From NCBI RefSeq assembly GCF_032854445.1, contig NC_088295.1, positions 78,830,028-78,894,027 on the forward strand: 64,000 nt of DNA, in the 5' to 3' direction. Every line of letters begins with the position of its first letter. Within the stretch, counting starts at the first letter, position 1. Source of the DNA: Liolophura sinensis. Its lineage: Eukaryota; Mollusca; Polyplacophora; Chitonida; Chitonidae. The notes under the pieces were generated by a model, which worked only from the letters and a program-made list of their open reading frames with translations, ran no database searches and was not told the origin of the DNA. The translations under genes were made by a program, and so were the position numbers. Positions 48,901-58,774 of this stretch are shown here, piece after piece.

Positions 48901-51900
48901 TCAGTTTAAAGGTCTGGTTCAGATGTCGCAATCATTGAATGTCTTGTCTTACTGTATGTCACTAACCATACTAGATTGTGTCAACATTGTTTGGCAAACA
49001 GTCAACTTTAAATTGCAAGGGAACCTGCAGGTGATCCTGGGATTCCCCCAAACTGTGCCTGTTTTCCTATTACCATAATACTGGTCGCTGTTGTATAAGT
49101 GAAATATTCATCAGAATGACATAAAACACCAATCAAATTAATAAATAAATTGCAAAGGCTTTTATTATATCTTTGAATAGAAGGCTACATTAAAAAATGT
49201 AGGCAGCTACCTGACTACATAAGTAAATAAAATAACATAGTAGCTTTGGTCAAAGTAGGCAAATGCTTGCTCAGTGTTTCACAAAAGTAGCAACAGAGGT
49301 TGTTGCAGGTAGCTCGTAATTACCTTCTAATGAATCCGTCTATTTTATTAAAATAATTTAAGGTTTGTGTTTGGAAGGTTATTCTGCTTACACTGTACTG
49401 CTGTACCTCAACAACTCAAATGCAAATTAGGGTTACATGAGGATTTACTTCCTCTCAAAAAAGTCATGAGCTAACTCACTCCCGGCGTCCACTGACCATG
49501 GAGCCGTGGTGGTAATAAGGGATTGGCATTGATCCCAGAAGCATTCAGGTAGTCTTGCATGAAGTTTATTACAGATCATTTGCGGTCTGCTGATATTGTT
49601 CCACCAGTATAAAACTAAGTACATATTAGTCTCACTCTGGAATTGGGCCTGTATTGATTGATGACATTGTCTTTCTCCTGGCTTCAGGGATCGCGGGCCT
49701 GTTTCTTGAGAGACATTTCCTTCTCAGCCATATACTTCCCAGCATACTCGCACGCCAAAAAGTTTTTCGCTGATGACAGTGGCTACAACGCTCCCCATAC
49801 GTTGTTGCTGTCTGCTACAATGGCTGGTAGGTTTGTTTTCTACAGGAGGGTGATAGGGCAGCTTTTCTTGCAACATCGAAACAAACGTTTAAGATCTTCT
49901 TTGTGCAGCTGTGATAACAAGTACATGTATGTATATAGTATATGTATGGGAAGTGTTGTATGGACACTGGATTCACAAGACCAAATACTTTCTAAACGGA
50001 TTTCTATGTAATTGTGTTTTTTTCTGTGCATTTTTTTTCAGATTACCTACACATAAATGTCAACAGAAATGATGGAATTCCTTTTCCAGCTACCATATGC
50101 CATCCCAACTGGCTGTTGTAGCCGTGAAAAATCACGAGAATTTCCACCAAACAAAACATGTGGTTTACATAATTTTGGGGTAATTTCATGTAATGTAATG
50201 TGTGAAGACTCATAAATTTCATATCAAATGTGGCAGTTTTTCATTGTTCTGAGGTGTATGGTATACATACATGTATTAGCGTGTGTTATCAGGTGTGCCA
50301 GCTGCTGCCCTACCCACCCCTTTTGATGTGATAAAGACACGACTGCAAGTTCAGGCACGGACTGGTCAGACCACCTACACAGGGGTCACAGATTGTATAC
50401 GCAAGCTGTACAAGGAGGAGGGAGGCAGTGCCTTCTGGAAAGGCACCCCAGGTAACACAATTCTAGTGTGGTTGCGTGTCTGAAAAGCTTGATCTTTGAC
50501 ACACAAAAGTTTTTTTTTGTGGTAGATGTAGTATCCATAGTGTTTCTGGAAATTGTATTCATAAAACTTATAATTCATGTTCATTAACTTATAATATAGT
50601 TTGAGCAGTAACAAGCAATCTAATTGGTCATCTATTGGTGTTCATACGCCCCACCCCCCATGCAGACTACTTTTACTGAAATAGACAGTGTCATGCTTGG
50701 GTAAAACATGAATTTCCCAGCTGCTGTAGGCAGATTTTCAACACGTAAACATGCCTAATTTTTTTTTAAATCCTGCGCAAACCATCTGCATTTTGCATGG
50801 ATTTTTAGTCAACATAACCGACGTTTTGTGCAAAATGTCATTTACAAAATGGTGTTCCATAATGGTATTGTTATTAGGATCAGACTTTCTAAGTATAGCT
50901 CACATTTCAGTGTTAAAAATTGACTGACAGCATAATGCACATTAACAATTATACAGGGAACACTGTCACAAAACTTTGAATGTCCTGTTTCTTGTAATTT
51001 TTTTTGAAAACACATCTAGGTTGTAGCCCCATAATTTGATGTTGTTTATGAGAAAGTGGCCTTATGTTATTTAAAACCACTTTGTATATAACGCCTACCA
51101 ATATGATGTTCTCGGCTAAGGAAGACGTTTCTGATCATCAGAGGGAAAGTGCATATTCACCCCAAATTCTATTCATTTCATTCATTCAAATGGTCTAGAC
51201 TTGTCTGACTCTGAAGTCGCTGGTTCGAAACCCCGAGTGGTCAACTGATTTTCATGACTGGATTCTGGGCTATATCTAGAAAGTGTAAACTCTTATAGCG
51301 GTAATACTGATCTACAAGAGATATCACCGACAGAAAAGTGTTGACAACAAGCTTTCATGTTGTAGCAGCCTGTTTGGTTTTACATTTCAGCCCGCGTCTT
51401 CCGGTCAGCTCCCCAGTTTGGTGTCACATTGCTGACCTATGAACTTCTGCAGAGGTTGTTGTATGTAGATTTTGGCGGCAGGTAAGTTCATCGTTTCCCA
51501 GGGATTATATTTGTGTGTGCTTCTGCTTCATGTCTTACCTGTTCATAGGTTATTATGTGTCTCATTGCTGCTTGGAGTTTTCTGCATGGATAATAGAGAC
51601 ATACAATCTCTGTTGACGAATGCTGTAAATGGATGAGTTAATTTCCATGATAGCTCTAATGCTGAAGTCGGACACTCAGGTGCATTGGACACCTAGGACT
51701 TCTGGAATTACTGTAATGAGATGTCATGAGCAAAATCAGTGTGTTTATTGATTTGTATTTTTATGTGTTTGGAGATTTGATTAGTGCAGCTAATTCTTCA
51801 CTTTTGTGGACACTTGCGAGGGAGGGTTACAGTGATTTACTTCATACAACTGTCTGCTAAGTTTAGTGCAACCATAGTTCGAAGAAATGCTAATTTTAAC

Positions 51901-54498
51901 TAAATTTCAGAATTTGTTCCAAGATTTTTTGTTCTACATGAAAACTGCTTGATAGGAAAATATGCTTATAAATGGTGCTTATGAAACGTTTGGCAAATAT
52001 TTCAATGAAAGAGTGAGGGGTTGCTTCCTTTTTTAAGAATGCGTGATTTTCTGAGATGTGTTGTAGCATGCTTAGTTTGTTTACAGAAGAGATATTTTGG
52101 GTGTGTCATTGTTAACAAGAGAGAGTTTTCAGTGTGTCATTGTTTCTAAGGTCTTGTGAGATGAATTTAATAAGTTTTTGACAACATTTTGTTTGACTAG
52201 AACAAGCAAATTAGTACTACAACAAAGGGAAGGGAGGTAAGATGTAAAATTCATGTAATTCATGGTAATCTTTTTTCCAACCCTTACTACAAGAATCGTT
52301 CAGCTTGAGTGGCTTGCACAAAAGAGATTTTTTCCAGATGCCTTTTATGTTTTGGCATTGGAGCATATTTGGTTATTTTTGTTTTTGGCACACATGTACA
52401 TGTAGGATGGGTAGCAAGTAAAATATCCGTGCAAATTTATACTGCCTTTTCATTTGTCCAGCATTTCAATAGTTGAACAAGAACACAGATAAGGTAATTG
52501 TGGGTAAAATGGTATTTGAAATAAAAGAACAGAGAAGCTGAATGTAAGCATTTTGGGTATATATGGCTCAGAGTGGTTAAAGCATTGGTGATGGAAAACC
52601 AGTTACTTTGTACCATGGAAGAGCTGGCATAATAGCGTCTGCTTGGTCTGTCATACTTTTTCTGTTGCATGGACATAACTCATGGATATACATCAGGTAT
52701 TAATCCATGCGCAGAACTTCAGCAGAATTACACATACATGTACACCTAACAGACCACAACTTCAAAGGTAAGAGTTTGTGGGAAAATCACAGCAAGCAAT
52801 CACAGCAATCTTTTTTGAGATTCTGTCACAGTACTTTATGTCACTGGTAACTGACTCATTACATTACCTTGAATTAGAACACACTGCAAAACCTTAAGAA
52901 TTGTGTTAGGTGTATCTTAATTAGCATGCAGATTTTCTGTTATGATGCTTGAATCTGATGCCTTATTTCTTCCTCTTTTTCAGCTCTCTCAGACTTTTTA
53001 GTTTCAGGAACAGACTTTCTAGTACTTATAAATACATTCTAATGATCTTAATTTTGCATGTACATGTATTTTGTCTGTATTGATCCACTAGTTTTGATTT
53101 GTTATAGTTTCTTAAAATCTAGATATGTGTTATTTATACATGTGTGCTACCAATCACTAGTAATCTGATCCTGTAGGGGAGAAAGTTTAGCAGAACTGGC
53201 TAGTGATGATAGGAGATTTATCACTGATTATCTCCCCTGGCATCTGTAGTTCAACACAATGTCTGCTGTGTGATACAGTGTCCAGTTAGTCTTTGAATAT
53301 TATACCATTTTGTCTGGAAAAATTCATGGGAATGTCACATATTGGAAGTAGTAATTTACAGTAGTGCATGTGTAAACTGTGGTCTTTTCAAGATGTGAAT
53401 TGAAAATGATGAAAATCAATATTATATCTTTCAGGACCTGATTAAAATATTTCAAATGTTTGAGCTATTCTAGTAATTTGACAGTGCATAGGAACAACTT
53501 GAAACCTTCTATAACTGTATTGGGATATCATTGCTTTTATTGTATAGATTTATTTCCAGTTAGTAGTTCAGAGCCATTTGTGGAAGCATATATTTTGGCT
53601 AAGTCATATAAAAGCCTTTTAAAATATTATCCGGTAAATAGTCAGCCTTTAGGGGGAAGCTGAAAGATTAGTCAGGCTGGTTTCAGTATTGTGTGATCTG
53701 ATTTTGTTTAAGCCCCTAGTGCATGGGAAGGTCTGGCAGCAACCTGCGGATGGTTTCCTCCTACAATAATGCTGGCCGCTGTCGTAGAAGTGAAATGTTC
53801 CTGAGTACTATGTAAAACGCCAATCAAATAAATAAATAAATCTAAACTCGCATAAAGTAGTGTCTGGTGTGGCAGCATTATGGACATGATGCTATTCTGA
53901 TAATCTTGTAGTAAGGGGACACAACTGTAAAGTCATCAGAAAGTTAGACCAGCCAATAAATCTGTCAATCAAAGACACACAAGATCATTTATGTGAATAT
54001 CAGTCATTATAATGGATTTAGGGTTTGATGAAATACTTCATGTAGATGTATTATGTTTAAGGGTTAACACTGCCACAGAAGTGTTTGTTGTGTAACCTGA
54101 TGCCATTTAACCTGGTTTTGTACCAAGTCAAATCCTGAGAATGTGCAGCATTCAAAGCATTTGACCAAGTAGGAAACTGTGCTCAGTAGTATCGGGTTAC
54201 ACAAAAAACACCAAGATGACGGTGATTAAATCTATTCTACCCCAAAAGATGAAAATGTCATAGTGCAATGTGAAAAGTAGCATTTGCAAGCAGATTCAAC
54301 ATTAGGGAAGTTCTATTAATTTGGTTGTTTCAATATTGCAGGCGCCCAGAAGGATCAAGTGTGAGGAAGACAAGTTTGGATGACGTGATTTCCCGACACC
54401 CTGACCACATAGGCGGGTACCGGTTGGCCACAGCCACATTTGATGGCATGGATACGAAGTTTGGGCTGTGTCTTCCAAGAACCCGTGTGTCAGCGTGA
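30927..54498 (+). CDS. SLC25A12/13: Mitochondrial aspartate/glutamate carrier, aralar/citrin (SLC25A12/SLC25A13) type
   Basis: Exchanges matrix aspartate for cytosolic glutamate plus a proton across the inner mitochondrial membrane, serving the malate-aspartate NADH shuttle. It is regulated by Ca2+ through its N-terminal EF-hands. Eighteen exons: 30927-30947, 31040-31123, 32267-32320, 32818-32960, 33535-33650, 33903-34042, 34557-34703, 41121-41262, 42271-42364, 44593-44677, 45377-45470, 46593-46801, 47411-47491, 48704-48844, 49688-49826, 50293-50451, 51391-51481, 54342-54498. The frame is continuous through all joins, giving 698 aa (human about 675). EF-hand-like loops are at 96-107, 130-141 and 201-212. 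The three carrier signatures are PIDLVK (382-387), PLEIVK (481-486) and PFDVIK (573-578), and the C-terminal [15 protein letters not shown] is conserved. The N-terminus is about 28 residues longer than in human because of exon 2 (positively charged, KFWPIPKK). SLC25A12 and SLC25A13 are vertebrate duplicates, so neither name applies strictly. Confidence 0.96.
34704..35325 (+). repeat. Tandem array derived from the exon 7 3' end plus donor site (~78 bp x ~8)
   Basis: Directly after exon 7, the sequence of its last ~55 coding bases and its GTAAGT donor recurs in tandem. GTAAGT is at 34704 (true junction), 34779, 34855, 34933, 35011, 35089 and 35167, with spacings of 75, 76, 78, 78, 78 and 78 bp. 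Two further degenerate units, near 35246 and 35319, have lost the donor. The middle units are almost identical. The unit translates as [19 protein letters not shown], an echo of exon 7 itself. Use of the donor at 34779 would add 25 in-frame codons; donors further on would shift frame. Confidence 0.95.
36367..36485 (+). repeat. SINE family A with internal deletion
   Basis: tRNA-like head (CCTCCTTTGTCGTTAGCGTG) and GAGTTCAAGTCCAGCTCATG are joined directly to the tail (GTAAAACCAATAACTAA, then AATAAAT). The middle region has been lost. Confidence 0.7.
36847..36849 (+). other. Possible 3-nt microexon in carrier intron 7
   Basis: TTCTCTCTTTCAG, then CTG, then GTGAGTATC: a good acceptor and a good donor separated by three bases. 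Exon 7 ends and exon 8 begins in phase 0, so inclusion would add one Leu without frame change. Short coincidences of this type are common in long introns. Confidence 0.15.
38236..38290 (+). repeat. SINE family B, 3' end only
   Basis: GTACGACGTTAAACCCCAAG followed by (CACT)n is the family-B 3' terminus, here in + orientation with everything 5' missing. Confidence 0.65.
41843..41940 (+). repeat. SINE family A, 3' fragment
   Basis: CCGGTTTCCTCCCACCATAA through ATATTCTTGAGTACGGCGTA and an AAATCAAATAGATA tail, in carrier intron 8. Confidence 0.75.
42490..42661. mobile_element. Hairpin MITE-like element in carrier intron 9
   Basis: Terminal inverted repeats GGCCATTTTCACAAAACTT at the left and AAGTTTTGTGAAAGTGGCC at the right match at 18 of 19 positions. 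The centre is a perfect 15-bp stem with a 4-nt loop (GACGTCTAGGTTATA and TATAACCTAGACGTC, about 42549-42582). The whole ~170-bp unit could fold on itself. It has no coding capacity, so it would be a non-autonomous DNA element. A diverged relative lies at 50955-51065. Confidence 0.7.
44221..44335 (+). repeat. Tandem duplication, ~64 bp x 2
   Basis: CATCAATGTTCGTACGTACA at 44221 and CATCAATGTTCCTATATACA at 44285 each lead into ATATAGTTTTAT.TAGTAATATG. Located in carrier intron 9. Confidence 0.75.
44996..45235 (+). repeat. SINE family A, diverged near-complete copy
   Basis: Head GTCATGGCCATGTGGTTAGC with GAGCTCAAGTCCATCTCATG, middle GGTCTGCCAGCAACCTGTGA and a decayed tail (ATTATTGAGTATAAAAATAT). 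Located in carrier intron 10. Confidence 0.7.
45661..46592 (+). repeat. 61-bp minisatellite with 244-bp higher-order period, ending at the exon 12 acceptor
   Basis: About fifteen 61-bp units begin with TATGGTGCTC. For example they start at 45723, 45784, 45845, 45906, 45967 and 46028. Every fourth unit is the CTTGATTGCTGAG variant (45784, 46028, 46272), giving an exact 244-bp super-period. Each unit carries GGTTGTAG, an acceptor-like motif. The final unit supplies the real acceptor, TGTGGTTATAG, in front of exon 12 at 46593. The open frames across the array are by-products of the repeat length. Confidence 0.95.
46802..47410 (+). other. Carrier intron 12
   Basis: Bounded by GTAGGT and TTTCACAG. 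No repeat or gene was recognised in it. Confidence 0.8.
47741..47989 (+). repeat. 40-bp tandem repeat (six units plus a partial)
   Basis: Units start ATATATGGCC at 47741, 47781, 47821, 47861, 47901 and 47941, with a partial at 47981. They are nearly identical; an A/G difference in the last CGTCA/CATCA separates variants. Each unit has one or two CGTCA motifs (CRE half-sites). It lies in carrier intron 13. Confidence 0.95.
48162..48560 (-). repeat. SINE family B, full length, with perfect 14-bp target-site duplication
   Basis: CCATATCTGCTGGA occurs at 48162-48175 and 48547-48560 and frames a 371-bp element (48176-48546). Read on the - strand, the element starts with a tRNA-like head (GGATAGCACAGTTGGTAGAG; B-box-like GGATCAATCC). 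It continues through GCGGTGGAAATCCGTCC and ends in CGACGTTAAACCCCAAG plus (CACT)n. The insertion broke an older family-A fragment that resumes at 48556. It is the best reference copy of this family in the window. Confidence 0.93.
48556..48632 (+). repeat. SINE family A tail, target of the family-B insertion
   Basis: GCTGTTGTATAAATGAAATA, ATTCTTGAGCACGGCG, TAAAACACC and an (AAAT)n tail immediately follow the family-B target duplication. This A fragment was therefore present first. Confidence 0.8.
49018..49152 (+). repeat. SINE family A, 3' half
   Basis: GGAACCTGCAGGTGATCCTG through CATAATACTGGTCGCTGTTG to CATAAAACACCAATCAAATT and AATAAAT. It begins shortly after exon 14, inside carrier intron 14. 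Confidence 0.75.
50955..51065. mobile_element. Diverged relative of the hairpin MITE
   Basis: GTCACAAAACTTTGAATG on the left, ACATCTAGGTTGTAGCCCCA in the middle and GAGAAAGTGGCC on the right align in order with parts of the element at 42490-42661. It lies in carrier intron 16. Confidence 0.5.
51482..54341 (+). other. Carrier intron 17
   Basis: 2.86 kb with one family-A SINE fragment (about 53720-53843). No other gene or element was recognised. Confidence 0.75.
53720..53843 (+). repeat. SINE family A, 3' half
   Basis: GGTCTGGCAGCAACCTGCGG, ATAATGCTGGCCGCTGTCGT and GTAAAACGCCAATCAAATAA plus AATAAATAAAT. Confidence 0.8.
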
Positions 54499-55190
54499 CG
54501 TAGTAGTCCATTAATTACCAATTGTTAGTTGTATGTAGTATGAGACAGGCACTGTGTTGTGCCTGGCCTACCTCGTACCCTTCAGGCTGGTGATTCGAGG
54601 GCTTGCTGTGATAGATGACATACTTAATAACAACAAAACGAACGCCAGATACTGTACCATCTGTTTTCCTGAGGTGGGGAGGGTGTGGTTTGGTTTGAGA
54701 GGGGAACTTGGGATATGGTTGATGTAGAGTAGAAAAATATTGAGTTACCTCAGTGCTTTTAGACCTAGAGAGAGTGTGGCTATAATGTATGAGAAGTTTT
54801 AATTAAATAATCATGAAATCATGTGGTGTAAATGCATAAAAAAAATCAACAGGTTGCATTGTACTGTATGCCAGGGTCCCATATGTCATGATATTAAATA
54901 CCTAGGTTGAGGTGTGTGCATATTCATGTAATGAGTCGCCAGGTACTGGTTTTTGAGAAGTGTGCCACCTGCTCTTGTATCAGTATTACAACATGGTTGC
55001 TTGTACCTAATCAGACTTATTTACATGTATATTTAAGTATATACATTTATATACTAAGCCAAGCCAAGTCCGATTAGGTGGCAGCTTATTTGTGACTATC
55101 ATTCAGCCATGTTGAAAATGAGGTAACTTTTTTAATGGATTAAGCTTAAACTTAAGTTTAATGACAATAAATTTCATGATACACATTTCA
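54499..55190 (+). other. Probable 3' UTR of the carrier gene
   Basis: Continuous sequence after the TGA. An AATAAA at 55166-55171 would give a 3' UTR of roughly 690 nt. Its extent is inferred only from that hexamer. Confidence 0.4.
55166..55171 (+). terminator. Candidate poly(A) signal for the carrier gene
   Basis: AATAAA in GACAATAAATTTC. Others occur further on (near 57737 and 58146), so alternative or longer ends are possible. Confidence 0.35.
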
Positions 55191-55199
55191 ATGACTGGG

Positions 55200-55980
55200 C
55201 TCCTGTCCACTGATTTTGTTACTGACTATTTGCCATTAGATTGGGATTTGTTTTGCTGTTGTGGTTTTACAGATTATTCTGTGTTTTTTTGGAGTCAAAG
55301 TTAATGTGTCGTCATTTGTTTGAGAGGCGTCACCCCTCCCCAGTATATACTTATGTGACAATGTGAATGCGATGTATACACACAATGTTTTTATGAACAT
55401 GTAAAGTTCAGAAGTGTTCTATCATCAGATATGTCAAACCTTATTATTTTGGTGTGTGCCCTAGAGACAAACTTAATGCTGTAAGATGTTTTGACTAGGT
55501 ACTGCAAGTACATGTAAATACAGACCAAGAAATAGTTTGTCAGATATTTTATCACCTAAAGGCTGTGTCTTCAGTTGAGTTACTGTGCATTTTGTGATAA
55601 ATTTTTACTGGTGTGTTTATGATTTTATTTCCCTGAAATGTACAAGTTAATTTCAGAGGATGGCATATTATTAAAACTGGCCTGAAAAGAGATTTCTGAT
55701 CCTCTTCGTACACTTCTGACTAAACTGTGCAACATGTTGATTTTCTCTAGTGACATTTTGGATGCATGGAGCTTTATAGGAAAGATTCTTTAATGGCGGT
55801 ATAATTAATCAAAAAAGTAATGAAATAGTTAGGACATTGTGTGTGATTTAATAGTGTAGATAGATAACATGTACATTGTTGAATGTTGTGTAAAACCATC
55901 ACAATAGCTGTCTAAAAACAAATACATGTGTAGTATACTTTAACACTTCAATCAGTGCCTATCTAAGTGCATACATTAAT
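55200..55980. other. Downstream flank of the carrier gene
   Basis: No gene, RNA or repeat recognised; AT-rich unique sequence. Confidence 0.4.
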
Positions 55981-55989
55981 CTCTGACAA

Positions 55990-57015
55990 AATCAGGCACT
56001 TGAAGCAGTTCTATCTTAAGTGATCACAAATGTCTCTGATAGATTTGGACAGAAGCAGCAATCTTCAATTAAGTGCACTCTGTAAGTGTTGATAGAATTG
56101 GACAGTAGCAGTTATCCTCACTTAAGTGCACACAGTAATTGTTGATAGAATTGGAAACTAGCAGCAGTTCTCACTGAAGTGCACACAGTAATCTTGATCA
56201 GAATTGGACACTAGCAGCATCCACACAGTAATTGTTGATAGAATTGGACATTAGCTGTAATCCTCACTTAAGTGCACACAGTGAAGTCGAATAGGATTGG
56301 ACAGTAGCAGCAATCCTCACTTAAGTACTTACAGTAATTGTTGACAAAATTGGACATTAGCAGCAGTCCTCACTTTAGTGCACTCAGTAATCTTGTGAAG
56401 AATTGGACATTAGCAGCAATTCTTACATAACAGGTTTGTCAGCAGCAATCCTCACTAAGTGCGCAGTAATCTTATGTAGGATTTATCACCAGCAGCAATC
56501 CTCGCATGTACATGTAACTGCACACTGTAATCTCAAACAGAATTTGATACTACAGTATAGCAGCAGTCGAAACTTCAGTGGAACTCCACAGAAATCGTGT
56601 GTAGAATTGGACACTAGCAGCAGTCCTCACATGTACATGTAACTGCACACTGTAACCTCGAGCAGAATTTGGTACTACAGTTTTGCAGAAATCCAAATTT
56701 CAGTGAAATTTCACAGAAATCTTGTGTAGAATTGGACACAAGCAACAATCCTCCCATGCATATAAGTGCACACAGTAATCTCAAATAGAATTTAGGACTA
56801 CAGTTTTGCAGCAATTCAAACTTCTGTGGAACTCCACAGAAATCTTGTGTAGATTTGGACACTAGCAGCATTTTTCACTTTACAGATTTTTTGATAGAAT
56901 TGAACACTAGCAGCAATCTTGTATGTGCACAAAAATCTCGGACTGAACTGTACACCACCAGCAATCTTACGTGTGCACTAAAATCTCGGACAGAACTGTA
57001 CGCCAGCAGCAGTCT
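55990..57015 (+). repeat. 53-bp minisatellite, degenerating into ~124-bp units
   Basis: TTGGACA(G/T)TAGCAG recurs at 56045, 56098, 56151, 56204, 56244, 56297, 56350 and 56403. The spacing is 53 bp except one 40-bp unit with a deletion. From about 56480 the pattern changes to longer units of about 123-125 bp (TTGGACAC.AGCA at 56607, 56732 and 56855). These add ACTACAGT..TGCAG and ATTTCACAGAAAT-type blocks. The open frames here follow the repeat and are not supported as genes. Confidence 0.9.
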
Positions 57016-57099
57016 TGCTCTACTTACAGGAACACACTGTGTCATCCATGGTGTTGCTGTATATGACAATATTTGTGTAGATGCATAAATATTAGAAGT

Positions 57100-58595
57100 T
57101 TATGGTGGTGTACCAAAAGCATAGTCATCCACAACTTTATATGGAAAACGGAAATAGAGTATTTGACATTGAGATACGGTGTGTCAGCCTTGTTGGTAGG
57201 GTATGTACACGTGTTGGGTTCTGCAATGCCATTGAAAGCCTGGACGTCTACGATTTCAATGATTGGATGCCAGTCAGTATTACAACATAAGGCTGTCTCA
57301 CGGAACTGGAAAGCTTTCATTTTGTTTTCACTTCTAGTCGACCCTCAAATATTTGTTGATAGTGGGCATGCTATCTGCTATATGCATAAAAGTACATCTG
57401 TAGTAACGACTTCATGCATAATAGTCAATTTCGTCTCTCACGCCACCTGTTTTCCAGTTTTTGAGGGAGAATAATGTAATTTATGCATAATACTTTTGAA
57501 GTTTTCTGTTTTGAGGGAGAGTCTATTAAAAATCTGAAACTGTGTTTACCATGCATGCATGACACAATTTATTATTATTTTTTATATTAAATTGTCTAAT
57601 GTTAAATTGATGACAAACAACTACAGGCTAATTCAAGTCAATGTCTGTTTTTAGTGCTGACGAATATGGACTTTTCGTCTCGTTAAGAGTGGAGTGACAT
57701 ACTTGGACGTTTGAGTGTTGTAGCACAACTCCGCGCAATAAATTTTTAGCTTTTGCACTGCTGTTATATTACATTCAGTCGTTGTCTGTTAAGAAAATTT
57801 TTTCCGGATTTCAGAATCTTTAAATGTAGGCCTATAACATCAAAGAATGTGGTAGAACAGGTAGAATAAGATGAAAGACTGTAGAATTTGCTCAAGCTAT
57901 ATACCGATATTAATACTTGCAAGCTTACCGGGTTATCGTTTTGTGTATATATATATACACAGGCAGATTGAGATAGCCTTGCAAAGTAATATATGCGGTA
58001 AATATAGAATCCTGTAATACGTAAACCGTTTTCTTGTAAAGCGTGAAATTATTTTTCAAAAAATCTGAGAAAAAAGATTTCATTCAAAGAAATTTATTTA
58101 TTGTTCTTACGGAATCGTGATACCCAAGGGGATATTTTATTGAAAATAAAGAGTGGTTGAAGTCTTAATTGTGGATGTGCTTTTTCTTATTTTGTAATCA
58201 TACTGATTATTATTTGCCTAATAAGTGGGTTCTTTTTAAAACATTCTTTCAGCTTTCCGAACGTTATATAACCATATCTTATCACCAATTTATTAAACTT
58301 CCCACAGAAAACCGTTGTTTTGTCAAATTATAATATCCTTGAGAGTCTTGTGCAAGTGCTTTAACAATAGTGATGTAATATGCTTCTCTCTGTTGTCATG
58401 GACATTACGCCACGCGCAAGTTATGACTCTAAAACCAGTATCCAGTCTATGTGTAGCATGAAATACTACAGATCTACATGGAGATCAGAGTTACTGATGC
58501 GTTAAGGTGCTTGGCCCTACGTAACAGGAGACTTGAATTCAATCCCCTTTTAGGCCGCTTTTCCCATGCTTCCAGTGTAGATTCCCTTTTCCCAT
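57100..58595. other. Intergenic stretch
   Basis: A 133-codon open frame at 57073-57474 has no recognisable domain. A (TA)n run sits near 57947. A tRNA-like fragment with TTGAATTCAATCCCC lies near 58530-58555. Nothing else is supported. Confidence 0.4.
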
Positions 58596-58597
58596 GC

Positions 58598-58770
58598 GGC
58601 ATAATTTATTTATTTATTTTATTGGTGTATTACGCAGTACTCAGGACTATTTTACTTATACGACAGCGACCAGCATTATGGTGGGAGGGAACCGGACAGA
58701 GCCTGAGTGAAACTCACGACCATCTGCGGGTTGCTGACAGACCTTCCCAAGTATCATGCTGCATTACTTA
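58598..58770 (-). repeat. SINE family A, partial
   Basis: (TTTA)n tail at left, then TTGGTGTATTACGCAGTACT, ACCAGCATTATGGTGGGAGG and GACCATCTGCGGGTTGCTGA, read antisense. The head is missing or very diverged. Confidence 0.8.
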
Positions 58771-58774
58771 TGCC

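Noticed and set aside
57073-57474. 133-codon open frame on the + strand next to the 53-bp array
   Set aside because: Starts at the edge of the minisatellite, has no domain and no supporting signals.
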